Shown piece after piece: positions 35,352-47,299 of a DNA stretch of 64,000 bases. The notes beneath the pieces were generated by a model. That model saw only the letters and a program-made list of their open reading frames with translations. It was not told the DNA's origin and ran no database searches. This DNA comes from an uncultured Prevotellaceae bacterium (GTDB lineage: Bacteria; Bacteroidota; Bacteroidia; Bacteroidales; Bacteroidaceae). The position numbers and the translations under genes were made by a program. The stretch's first letter is position 1; each line of letters opens with the position of its first letter. The DNA lies in the NCBI GenBank assembly GCA_946415705.1, contig CAMKTN010000008.1, positions 1 to 64,000 on the forward strand, read 5' to 3'.

Positions 35352-37685
35352 TTATTGGGTTTTTACTTCGCTCCACGCGGGTGGATCGATGCCGAGGAGG
35401 TTCTTGACGAAGAAGTCAAAGCGCTTGTGCTCACCATAGGCTTCGCCTACGGTGTGGTGGGCGCCGGGGACGACGACGAGTTCGAAGGGCTTGTTGGCCT
35501 TGATGAGGGCATCGGCGACTTGCATGGTGCTGGCGGGATCGACATTGTCATCGAGTTCGCCGACGACGAGCATCAGCGGGCGCTCGAGGCGGTAGGCGTT
35601 CTCGACATTGGAGCAGGCGACATACGAGGAGTCCACGGGGTAGCCCATCCATTGCTCGTTCCACCAGATCTTATCCATGCGGTTGTCATGGCAGCCGCAG
35701 GCGCTGTAGGCGGCCTTGTAGAAGTCGCCGTGGAAGAGGACGGCCGCGGTGCTCTCCTGACCGCCGGCGGAGCAGCCGTAGATGCCTACGCGGTCGATGT
35801 CCATATAGGGATACTTGGCAGCGGCGGCCTTAATCCATGCAATGCGGTCGGGGAAGCCGGCATCCTTGAGGTTCTTATAGCATACCTCCTCGAATTTCTT
35901 GCCGCGGTTGCTGGTGCCCATGGCATCGAGCTGCACGACGATGAAACCGAGCTCGGCGAGGAGGGTGGTGTAGAAGTTATAGGGTTGGAAGGATTTGGGC
36001 ACGTAGCTGTCGCCCGGACCTGCGTAGATGTACTCGATGATGGGGTACTTGCGGCTTGGGTCGAAGTGGGTGGGGCGTTGGATGATGCCCCACATGGGGG
36101 TGACGCCGTCGCGGCCGGGGGCCACAAAGACCTCGGGGGCTGTCCAGCCGTCGGCGAGGAGGGGGGTAATTTCGGCGGTGGAGAGGACTTTCTCGGCGGG
36201 AGAAGGGCCGAGGGCGGGCGCAGCGGGAGAAACCGCAGCGGACGAACCGCTGCGAACGGGGTGGCTATTGGGGGTGGATGGGGGGGCGGCGATGGTGCGG
36301 ACGACGGTCACGGGGGCGGTATCGACGGTGGAGTAGGTGTCGATGAAGGCAGTGTAGTCGGCGTTGAAGCGGGCGTTGTGGTTGGCGGGCTCGGGGGTGA
36401 GGTCGGTGAGGCCGCTGCCATCGAGGTTCACGCGGTAGTAATGAATATGGTAGGGGTCCTCGTCTTTGTTGCGGCCGTTGGCGGTGAAGAAGATGACATC
36501 CTTCTCTTCATCTACATGAAGGACTTTGCGAACACACCAAGGCCCCTTTGTAATTTGGAAGAGTGAAGCAGAATGATGTTTGCTGCCTTTCTTTCTCCCC
36601 TCGCCCTTTGGAGAGGGGTCGGGGGTGAGGCCATACAGATGTGGATAGCCATCTCTTTCGGAGAGCCAGAGGATGAGGCTGTCGCCGTGGAGGTCGCGGC
36701 GGAAATAGTTGGAGTAGCGGACATATTTCTCTTCGCGCTCTTCGATGAGGGTGCGGAGGGGAGCGGTCTCGGCGGCAGAAGCGCCGAGTGCACTGGCTTC
36801 AGGGATCTGCATCTCGTAGATGCGGTAGAGCTTGTGGCCGCGTTGGTTGTATTCGAAGCGGATGCCGCGTGAGTCCTTGCGCCAGGAGGGGCCGCTGAGG
36901 CTGTACTGGTTGGCGATGAGGGCAGGGTCGGGCGTCAGGGAGCGGCCTGTGGCGACCTCGAAGATGTAAGGGGTCTTCTGCGCCAGCTCATCGCCGGGTT
37001 TGGCATATTCCTGCTTGTGGAGAACGGGCTGGAGCTGGTCGGCGGGGCTGCTCTCCACGTAATAGACGTAACGCTTCTCAATGGGGCGGATGCGGTTGAC
37101 GGCTACGTAGCGGCTGTCAGGACTCCATTGGATATAGCTGCTGAAATAGTGGCTGATGGTGCCTTCGGTGCTGAGGGCGCGGGCCTGGCTGCCGTCGGGC
37201 TTGGCGACATAGACGTTGTCGTTGCGGATGAAGGCCACGAGGGAGGAGTCGGGGGCGAGGACGGGGTCGCCGCCGCGCTCGTCGTCGGTCTCCATCCAAT
37301 GGCGCTGCTGCGGGCGCTTGGAGGGGTTGGCGATGAAGCGGATGCCCGCGGCGGACGTACCGCCGCGAACGGGGCCGTGGCGGCGGTCATGGCGGGGGGA
37401 TTCTTCGATGGGGCGGGTGGCTGTGGTGTCGGCGAGGGTGATGGTGCCGTCGGCGTTGACTTGGCCGAAATGCCATGCGCCGTGGGTGCCGTCGGTGAGG
37501 TGGTACTGGAAACGGCCGTCGGAGAGCCAGCGGGCATCATCGACGTGGTTCAACACCTTGTTCCAGGTGAAGGTGCGCCGTAGGGCATAGGCGCGGTTGT
37601 AGTCGTCCACGGTGCCCTGAGCGGACAGGGAAATGATAAATGATAAATGATAAATAATAAATGATAAATATCGCTTCATTGTCAT
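35352..37685 (-). CDS. S9 family peptidase (DPP-IV-like)
   Basis: GIYGCSAGGQESTAAVL nucleophile region; VVPGAHHTVGE; signal peptide. Confidence 0.9.
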   Translation of the reverse strand: MTMKRYLSFIIYHLSFIISLSAQGTVDDYNRAYALRRTFTWNKVLNHVDDARWLSDGRFQYHLTDGTHGAWHFGQVNADGTITLADTTATRPIEESPRHDRRHGPVRGGTSAAGIRFIANPSKRPQQRHWMETDDERGGDPVLAPDSSLVAFIRNDNVYVAKPDGSQARALSTEGTISHYFSSYIQWSPDSRYVAVNRIRPIEKRYVYYVESSPADQLQPVLHKQEYAKPGDELAQKTPYIFEVATGRSLTPDPALIANQYSLSGPSWRKDSRGIRFEYNQRGHKLYRIYEMQIPEASALGASAAETAPLRTLIEEREEKYVRYSNYFRRDLHGDSLILWLSERDGYPHLYGLTPDPSPKGEGRKKGSKHHSASLFQITKGPWCVRKVLHVDEEKDVIFFTANGRNKDEDPYHIHYYRVNLDGSGLTDLTPEPANHNARFNADYTAFIDTYSTVDTAPVTVVRTIAAPPSTPNSHPVRSGSSAAVSPAAPALGPSPAEKVLSTAEITPLLADGWTAPEVFVAPGRDGVTPMWGIIQRPTHFDPSRKYPIIEYIYAGPGDSYVPKSFQPYNFYTTLLAELGFIVVQLDAMGTSNRGKKFEEVCYKNLKDAGFPDRIAWIKAAAAKYPYMDIDRVGIYGCSAGGQESTAAVLFHGDFYKAAYSACGCHDNRMDKIWWNEQWMGYPVDSSYVACSNVENAYRLERPLMLVVGELDDNVDPASTMQVADALIKANKPFELVVVPGAHHTVGEAYGEHKRFDFFVKNLLGIDPPAWSEVKTQ
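36234..36254. repeat. Palindrome CGCAGCGG-ACGAA-CCGCTGCG in S9 peptidase coding sequence
   Basis: 8-bp arms, ACGNA loop; encodes PVRSGSSAAV. Confidence 0.78.
36597..36632. repeat. G/C-rich palindromic element in S9 peptidase coding sequence
   Basis: CCCCTCGCCCTTTGGAGAGGGGTCGGGGGTGAGGCC; encodes LTPDPSPKGEG. Confidence 0.78.
37347..37367. repeat. Palindrome CGCGGCGG-ACGTA-CCGCCGCG in S9 peptidase coding sequence
   Basis: 8-bp arms, ACGNA loop; encodes PVRGGTSAAG. Confidence 0.78.
37634..37668. repeat. Heptanucleotide repeat (TGATAAA)x5 in signal-peptide coding region
   Basis: Four exact TGATAAA and one TAATAAA unit. Confidence 0.85.
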
Positions 37686-39433
37686 TTCGGGGCTTTGGGT
37701 GAGGCAGCGGTGTGGCCGTCGATGGTTTGATCGGCGATGCGGAGCTGTGCAGGGGTGGCATCGTGCTTGATGACCTTGGCGAACTCCTGAGGGGTGATAG
37801 TGACGGGGCCTGAGAGGAATTCGGGGATATTATAGCTGCGCATGAACTGGCGATGGTACTGCGGGTTGTCCTGCGGCAACTCGAAGGGGCGCGAGAAATG
37901 GCCCTTTCCATCATGGTGAGCGATGAAGGGACGGGTGAAGTTTCCATCGTCGCGGCGGCTGGAGAAGATGACCCAGGCTCCATTGCTGGACCAACAGTGC
38001 CAGCTCTCCACATCGTTGGAGTTGAGTTCCTTGATGTTACGGATGGCAGCGGGTAAGGGGTGCTGACGCCCTGCGGCCTCGTTGAGGCTGTCGATGGCGG
38101 CATCGCGTTCGATGTTGTTGGTGATGCGGGCCAGAATCTCATCGGGCAGGTTGTCAGCGGTGTAGCGTACGACGGGCGTGGGCTCCACGGGGGAGGCCTG
38201 TGTGAGATCCATGAGGAAAAGGTCGGCATCGTTGTGCCAGATGTGGAAGATGCCAAACTGTCCCTCGGTGAACATCAGCCATCGGCCGTCGGGCGAAACG
38301 CGGGGGAGGGTAACGCTGCGGTTGCGGGCCACGGCATCGTAGATGAGCTGCCGCGGACCGAAGGAGCGTGTCTGCTCATCGAACGGCTTGCGGTAGAGGT
38401 TGTACTGCACGTCCTTGTAGTTCTTGATGAGCTCGAAGTCCATCTGCACGGTGTCGCGTTTCTCCCAGTGGCAGCTGACGTAGTAGATATATTTGCCGTC
38501 GGGGCTCCAGAAGGGGAAGCAGTCGAAGTCTGTGGTGTCGCGCGTGATGGGCGTGACGGTGTTCGCTTCGAGGTCGTAGAAGATGAGGTTCGACTTGGTG
38601 TCCTGCACCTCAATCTTCTGCACGTCGCGCGTGTGGAAGCTCTGACCTGTGTTGTTAGTGGAATAGACAATCCAGGGCTTTGTGGGATGCCAGGTGGGAT
38701 AGACACCGGCGGAGATGGTGCTGTCGGTCTTGAGGTTGATTTTCTCTACCTTACCATCGTAGGCGATGACGGTGCCGCCGAGGTACTGGCGCACATGGAA
38801 CTGTATGCGGTTGGGGTTGTACCATTGTGCGTGGTGGCAGTTGATGCACTGCCCGTTCTTCTCATCGCTGTTGATCATGTTGCCATAGATGAGGCGCTCG
38901 TCGAAGTTCTCCAGACAACGCTGGTTGAGGGTGAGGTCTTCGTAGGTGACGTAGGAGGGCGAGATGAGGCGGTAGGAGATGTAGGGGTCGATGCTGTCTG
39001 CCGAGACCGTAATGTCAAAGGGCTTCTGGCGTTGCCACTGTCCGTTGTCCTTGATGAAGACCTCGATGCTGATGGTGCCGTCAGATGCAAGCGCCACCTC
39101 TTTCATGGCGCTCCATTTGTCGAGACCTGGGCGCACATCCTCGCCGCCCACAACCCATTCTTCATCGCCTGCTGTAAAGCGGGTAACGAAGTCGGTGGCT
39201 TCCGCACCGTGGTCGATGTGAAAGTGAAGAGGAGCAATGTTCACGGGCACGGTGACACCGATGTAATCGGGGTAAATGGTGGGGGATGCGTCAGCCTCAA
39301 CGAATTGCTCGGGGACGGAGGGGGAGGAGCAGGCGCAAAGAATAAAGACCCACCCCCAAACCCCTCCATTGAGGGAGAGGAGAAGCTGGTGCGATGGTAT
39401 GAAAGCACGCAAAAAAGAATGAATATTAATCAT
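37682..39433 (-). CDS. TolB-like/PD40 beta-propeller protein with a CxxCH motif
   Basis: NGQCINCHHAQWYNP; PDGKYIYYVS, SPDGRWLMFT WD40/PD40 motifs; N-terminal lipobox-like CACSS. Confidence 0.75.
   Translation of the reverse strand: MINIHSFLRAFIPSHQLLLSLNGGVWGWVFILCACSSPSVPEQFVEADASPTIYPDYIGVTVPVNIAPLHFHIDHGAEATDFVTRFTAGDEEWVVGGEDVRPGLDKWSAMKEVALASDGTISIEVFIKDNGQWQRQKPFDITVSADSIDPYISYRLISPSYVTYEDLTLNQRCLENFDERLIYGNMINSDEKNGQCINCHHAQWYNPNRIQFHVRQYLGGTVIAYDGKVEKINLKTDSTISAGVYPTWHPTKPWIVYSTNNTGQSFHTRDVQKIEVQDTKSNLIFYDLEANTVTPITRDTTDFDCFPFWSPDGKYIYYVSCHWEKRDTVQMDFELIKNYKDVQYNLYRKPFDEQTRSFGPRQLIYDAVARNRSVTLPRVSPDGRWLMFTEGQFGIFHIWHNDADLFLMDLTQASPVEPTPVVRYTADNLPDEILARITNNIERDAAIDSLNEAAGRQHPLPAAIRNIKELNSNDVESWHCWSSNGAWVIFSSRRDDGNFTRPFIAHHDGKGHFSRPFELPQDNPQYHRQFMRSYNIPEFLSGPVTITPQEFAKVIKHDATPAQLRIADQTIDGHTAASPKAPK
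39361..39380. repeat. G/C-rich palindromic element at N-terminal coding region
   Basis: CCCCTCCATTGAGGGAGAGG; encodes LSLNGGVWGW. Confidence 0.65.
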
Positions 39434-39461
39434 ATAATGCTAGAGATTACTAGAGGACTAA

Positions 39462-39498
39462 CTCCCCTCCCTAACGGGAGGGGGACGGGGGTGGGTCC
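39462..39498. repeat. G/C-rich palindromic element, intergenic
   Basis: CTCCCCTCCCTAACGGGAGGGGGACGGGGGTGGGTCC. Confidence 0.8.
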
Positions 39499-41490
39499 TT
39501 AATTGGTCTTTTGATTTCTGACTAAGAAATAGAAGTAGTAGAAGGTGTTGCCGAACTGGGGATAGAAGGCGACGGCTTTCTGCTCCTCGGTCATGGGGCC
39601 GCATTGCTCATTGAAGCGCATGAAACGCTCGTAGGTGTCGCGGATCTCGGGGTCGAAGGGCATACGGCTGATGTCCACCTTGTCCTCCAGATGGCCGTAG
39701 AGGTAGGCGGCCTCCTGGTAGTGGCGTGGCATGTGGCGCTCAGGATTCATGGTGGCGAACTTCATGAAGCGGGGCCAGAAGAGGTCGATGTCCTTCATGA
39801 TGAGTGCGCAGATGAGTGTCATCTCCTGGAAGAGTGGGTCGTCGCCGTTGCCTTTGGCGAAGGTCTGCAGGAGGTACATCTCCACGAGCGTGTTGTCACC
39901 GTCGAGGCGGTCGGGGTAGGTCATCATGTGGAGGATGGGCGCGAACTCCTTCATGCTTTGTTCGTCGAGGAGGGGCTTTCCTGCCTTGGCGGAGGCTTCC
40001 AGCTTGTCAAGGTCAAAGGCTTCCGGGGAGTCGAGCAAGCGCTCATACCGCTCTGCCCACTCGCGGTGGAAGGTGGTCTTCTTCAGCAGGTCGAGGTACT
40101 TGCGGGCTACGGCCCATTCGTGGTTGAGCATGGAGGTGCGGGCCATGAATTTCAGCGTCTCGGCCTTCCAGCCGAACTCCACACCGTCCTCCATACACCA
40201 GCGGTAGCAGAAGTTCTCCTTGCCGTAGTGGTAGTAGATGGGTTTGCCACCGACCTGCGTGATGCGCACTTTCCACGGCGCGTTCTGGGGTGTGGCCCCC
40301 TCGGGGTAGAAGAACATCTCGTCGCCGGCACGTCCGAGGCGGAAGAGAGCCAGGTTCTTGTACAAAATCATCTGGCGCGTGGGCTTCACGTCGCTGCTGC
40401 CATCGCGGGCGATGGTGAGGACGCGCTCCCAGTCCAGTTCTTCTACGGCGCGATTCATGGCCAGCTCCTTGTGGAAGTTGGCATCGCGGTACCAGACATG
40501 GCTGACGCCGAAGATGGCAAGGGCGATAAGTAAAATGAGAGCCCCTTCCCTGACCCCTCCCCTGTTAGGGAGGGGAACTTTAAAGAAACGTACACCCTTT
40601 TCTGTTAGGAAGCTCACGAGCCATAGAATCAGGAAGGCGACGATGATGGCGTAGTAGGGGAGACGGTACTGCTCGAAGCTTTCGGCGCTGTAGCGGAAGG
40701 AGGGCATGGCAGCGACATAAAGGAAGGAGCGCTCGGTCATCTCAAAGACATGCTGGTAGTAGAGTTGAGGGACAGCGGCGATGAGGATGATCGCCACAAC
40801 CATCTCCGTCCATTTGGGCCGAGAGGTGTGTGCTGCCACCAGTCCCGTGGATCCTAATGCCCAGGCACCGAAAAAGGGGTAACCGGCGATGCAGACGAGA
40901 GCAATCCAGGCGAGGCGTGCCCAGCGGGCTGCCTTTTCGGGGAGGTGGTCGGTGAGCAAACGCTGCACGGCAAGGCAGAGGGTGGCGAAGAGGACGCCGA
41001 CGGTGGGCACGAAGAGGTGGCCGGGAAGCTTCTGGTAATAGATCCAGTAGCCCGTCTGTACGAAGCACGCCATGAGGGCCAGCGGCACGAGGGCTGTGAG
41101 GGCCACCCACGTTCCCTTCAAGCGGTAGCTCCATGCCAACAGCGCACAGATGAGCATCCAGAGGCCGCAGAGGATGCTGACCCCCACCCAAGGATGATAG
41201 AAGAATTGGGTCAGGTAGGTGGCACACCACGAGGCGGCACCACCCGGGTATTGCATCAGCGTCTTCCAATAGAGCCCTGTAGGGAGCCATAGGTTCAACT
41301 CTTGGGCGCGCAGGAGCATCTCGCCCTCCAAGCTTACGAGTCGGAAGGCGAAGATAGCAATGAGGAGGGCAATAATAATAAAGGCCACGGCCCCTCCCCC
41401 GACCCCTCCCCTGTTAGGGAGGGGAGATTTTAGGGAGATTGGAGCGGATGCTGTTGAACTATTGGATTGCTTTTGTTTTGTTCCTTTCAT
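39499..41490 (-). CDS. DUF6057-like multi-pass membrane protein
   Basis: N-terminal half with multiple hydrophobic segments, C-terminal soluble helical region; position next to the PD40/CxxCH gene. Confidence 0.62.
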   Translation of the reverse strand: MKGTKQKQSNSSTASAPISLKSPLPNRGGVGGGAVAFIIIALLIAIFAFRLVSLEGEMLLRAQELNLWLPTGLYWKTLMQYPGGAASWCATYLTQFFYHPWVGVSILCGLWMLICALLAWSYRLKGTWVALTALVPLALMACFVQTGYWIYYQKLPGHLFVPTVGVLFATLCLAVQRLLTDHLPEKAARWARLAWIALVCIAGYPFFGAWALGSTGLVAAHTSRPKWTEMVVAIILIAAVPQLYYQHVFEMTERSFLYVAAMPSFRYSAESFEQYRLPYYAIIVAFLILWLVSFLTEKGVRFFKVPLPNRGGVREGALILLIALAIFGVSHVWYRDANFHKELAMNRAVEELDWERVLTIARDGSSDVKPTRQMILYKNLALFRLGRAGDEMFFYPEGATPQNAPWKVRITQVGGKPIYYHYGKENFCYRWCMEDGVEFGWKAETLKFMARTSMLNHEWAVARKYLDLLKKTTFHREWAERYERLLDSPEAFDLDKLEASAKAGKPLLDEQSMKEFAPILHMMTYPDRLDGDNTLVEMYLLQTFAKGNGDDPLFQEMTLICALIMKDIDLFWPRFMKFATMNPERHMPRHYQEAAYLYGHLEDKVDISRMPFDPEIRDTYERFMRFNEQCGPMTEEQKAVAFYPQFGNTFYYFYFLVRNQKTN
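40541..40577. repeat. G/C-rich palindromic element in coding sequence
   Basis: GCCCCTTCCCTGACCCCTCCCCTGTTAGGGAGGGGAA; encodes VPLPNRGGVREGA. Confidence 0.82.
41390..41427. repeat. G/C-rich palindromic element in coding sequence
   Basis: GCCCCTCCCCCGACCCCTCCCCTGTTAGGGAGGGGAGA; encodes SPLPNRGGVGGGA. Confidence 0.82.
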
Positions 41491-41507
41491 TGTTTGATTG
41501 GTAAAGA

Positions 41508-41546
41508 CTCCCCTCCCTAACAGGGGAGGGGTTGGGGGAGAGGCCT
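41508..41546. repeat. G/C-rich palindromic element, intergenic, inverted relative to 41390..41427
   Basis: CTCCCCTCCCTAACAGGGGAGGGGTTGGGGGAGAGGCCT. Confidence 0.82.
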
Positions 41547-41547
41547 T

Positions 41548-44772
<3,225 letters not shown>

Positions 44773-44852
44773 TTAGTCAAATGATGGTGCGAAGATACGG
44801 AAAAATCATCATTCGCGCCAAACTCTTTGTCCTAAAAAAACTGAAAAAAGAA

Positions 44853-44890
44853 GGAATCGGCTGTCTGGGCGATTCCAGACAGCCGATTCC
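44853..44890 (-). terminator. Rho-independent terminator of the SusCD/fasciclin operon
   Basis: GGAATCGGCTGTCTGG-GCGATT-CCAGACAGCCGATTCC; minus strand continues TTCTTTTTTC. Confidence 0.85.
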
Positions 44891-44926
44891 TATCTATTAT
44901 GAGGCTTTCTCAGCGAGAGAATGCGT

Positions 44927-47290
44927 CTATTTATTGGGAAGTTTGAAGTACCAGTTGTCGCTGTTCTGCAGATGGCTATACAGGGAACTGTTGGTGGTGC
45001 CGCTGCGCTCGGAAATCATCTTAGCGACGCGATCCACACCCTTCTGACCACCAATCATACGGCTGTAGCAGAGGAGGTCGAAGAAGCGGTTACCTTCGAA
45101 GGCGGTCTCCAGACCCATCTCCTCCAGGATGAGGGAGGCGATGGCTTCCTGCACCTTGCGCTTGTTGGCGGGGTCGTAGATCTCCTTTTCGCTTAAATCC
45201 GTGGTGGCGCCCTCATAGCGCTTCCTCATGCGGTTGATCTGTTCCACATAATTGTAGTGGGTGCCATAGGTGCCATCCTCATATTCACCGTAATTCACTT
45301 CTTCCAACTTGAGGAGACCGCAGCCACGGGCATGGATACCCATGGTCACCGCACCGGAGTTGGGATTCGGATCCTCGCGAGCTTGGTAAATATTGTACTC
45401 GGTCACGCCTGTGTAGTACGTAAATTCCTTATTGCTGTCATCACCTTGCAGGTAGTTCGTCTGGAAGTTCAGGAAGGGAACACCGCTGGCGGCCTCTGCC
45501 TCTTTCTGGCCGATGTACTTGCAGATGATGCCGGTCTTAGCCTGTAGCTCACGTGTGGTGGTTTCTGCGACCATGTGCAATCCGACATAGGCCATGGTGT
45601 CTGCGTGGGTCGTCAGGGGTTCCAGACCCGGATGAAGCATGTCATCGAAGAACTGCTTGTAGTCGGTATAGATGACGGGATCGGTATCCGTGGTTGCGGT
45701 GGTCGGGTCGTAGAACGTGAAGGCTACGGAAGGATCGTTGGGGTTCACGACCACAATGGGCGCACCGGTATCGTCCTGATCAGTCGGGTCGTAGTACACA
45801 AAGCTGACGAATTTGTAAGAGTCTGCATCCTTGGGAACCCAACCGTCGGAACCTACCAAGCCGTGACGGAGGATGGCGAAGGCATAGCCTGGGAAGCCAG
45901 CTCCGTTAAGTGCCTCCGCAAAGCGCAACCAGATGTTGGCTTTGCGGTAGATGATGGGATAAACGCTGGAGAACTGTCTCCAGGTTCCTCCTAAGATGTT
46001 TTGCTTAACGACGAAACTGATTTCATCAGCGCTGCCCGTCTTGCTGTCAGCGTCGGTGTCCGTGGTCATGCGATAACGGACATCACCGGCATTCAGATAG
46101 GTGTTACATCTCGGTGTAGTTCCAACATAGACTTCGTGGTCCTGCAGCTTGTTCAGGTTGGTGTATGCCTTGGAGGCATCCAGCTGGTGCTGGTAGTTGC
46201 GCTCAAGGTCGATGGTACCCGTACCAACACTGTCACCCGTCACGGAGAGCACCTGGTCAAAACCGAAGAGCTCGTTCATGGCACGGAATACGATACCGTT
46301 CAGCTTGTTCTTGGAGGAGGGAATGACGGTCACCACCTCATTGGACATACTGGGTTTGGCTATCGAGTAGAAAATCTGCTCCCATGAGGATTGAATCACA
46401 TAGTATTGCTCCGTGCTTTGGTTCTTATTGAAGCGGGCATAATAGCGATTCGGATAGAGCGGTCCGCCGCGTTCGGAGTTCAGGTAGTTGTAGTAGTACT
46501 GTGCAGCCTGTCGGTAGTCGGCTTCAGAGCCCTCGCCTTGTGCGCGGAGGAGCCAGATGTCACCCAACACCAAATCTTGCGGGAAGATGCACTGCGAAGC
46601 GTAGGCGATAATGTTGCTGCCGCCATAAGATCCGTAGTCGGGGTAGGCGATGACATCAGAGGGATCATCGGCGAAGAGGGATGGGATGTGACGCAGCTCA
46701 TCCAGCATCTTCACGGCATTGGAGGTCGCAAGGGTGTTTGCATCTACATATTGTGTAGATTCGCGGAACTCCTCCATGTCAGCCGTGGAGAGCATAGGTT
46801 TCTCGAAGTACGGTACACGACCGTAGGTGAGGACCAACTGTAGGTAGGCCCACGCACGGATGGCCACCACCTGAGCGTACTCATTCCTCATGATGGGCTT
46901 GTTGAGGCCCGAGAGGGTGGTGATGTCAGCCTGGTTGATGTAGGCATTACAGGAGTTGACGATGTGGTAGAAGTCCGCAGCCTTCAAGAAACGGTTGGAG
47001 CCGTCGGCGGTATTACCGCTCATGCCGAAGTTGAGGATGGCGCTGATGGAGTCGCTCACATATTCTGTGCCGCTCACCATGTCACCACGACATTCGCCGA
47101 GGATGACATAGCGCTCTGCCACCTGCTGCACGCTCTTGTAGATACCCCAATAGCTGTACAGCGTATCCGAAGCCACTTCTTCAATGCCGACATTGCGGTC
47201 CATGTCGCCTGTCAGCATATCCTCGCAGGAGGTGATTCCAACGGTCGTCAGTGCGAGGAGTGTCAATGCAAAGATATTCTTTTTCATCAT
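44927..47290 (-). CDS. RagB/SusD family nutrient-uptake outer-membrane lipoprotein
   Basis: MMKKNIFALTLLALTTVGITSCEDMLTGD lipobox; SusD-like helical repeats; directly downstream of SusC. Confidence 0.88.
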   Translation of the reverse strand: MMKKNIFALTLLALTTVGITSCEDMLTGDMDRNVGIEEVASDTLYSYWGIYKSVQQVAERYVILGECRGDMVSGTEYVSDSISAILNFGMSGNTADGSNRFLKAADFYHIVNSCNAYINQADITTLSGLNKPIMRNEYAQVVAIRAWAYLQLVLTYGRVPYFEKPMLSTADMEEFRESTQYVDANTLATSNAVKMLDELRHIPSLFADDPSDVIAYPDYGSYGGSNIIAYASQCIFPQDLVLGDIWLLRAQGEGSEADYRQAAQYYYNYLNSERGGPLYPNRYYARFNKNQSTEQYYVIQSSWEQIFYSIAKPSMSNEVVTVIPSSKNKLNGIVFRAMNELFGFDQVLSVTGDSVGTGTIDLERNYQHQLDASKAYTNLNKLQDHEVYVGTTPRCNTYLNAGDVRYRMTTDTDADSKTGSADEISFVVKQNILGGTWRQFSSVYPIIYRKANIWLRFAEALNGAGFPGYAFAILRHGLVGSDGWVPKDADSYKFVSFVYYDPTDQDDTGAPIVVVNPNDPSVAFTFYDPTTATTDTDPVIYTDYKQFFDDMLHPGLEPLTTHADTMAYVGLHMVAETTTRELQAKTGIICKYIGQKEAEAASGVPFLNFQTNYLQGDDSNKEFTYYTGVTEYNIYQAREDPNPNSGAVTMGIHARGCGLLKLEEVNYGEYEDGTYGTHYNYVEQINRMRKRYEGATTDLSEKEIYDPANKRKVQEAIASLILEEMGLETAFEGNRFFDLLCYSRMIGGQKGVDRVAKMISERSGTTNSSLYSHLQNSDNWYFKLPNK

Positions 47291-47299
47291 GATGTCATG

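Noticed and set aside
38060-39502. 480-aa ORF antisense to the PD40/CxxCH gene
   Set aside because: Antisense frame, no motif or ribosome-binding context.
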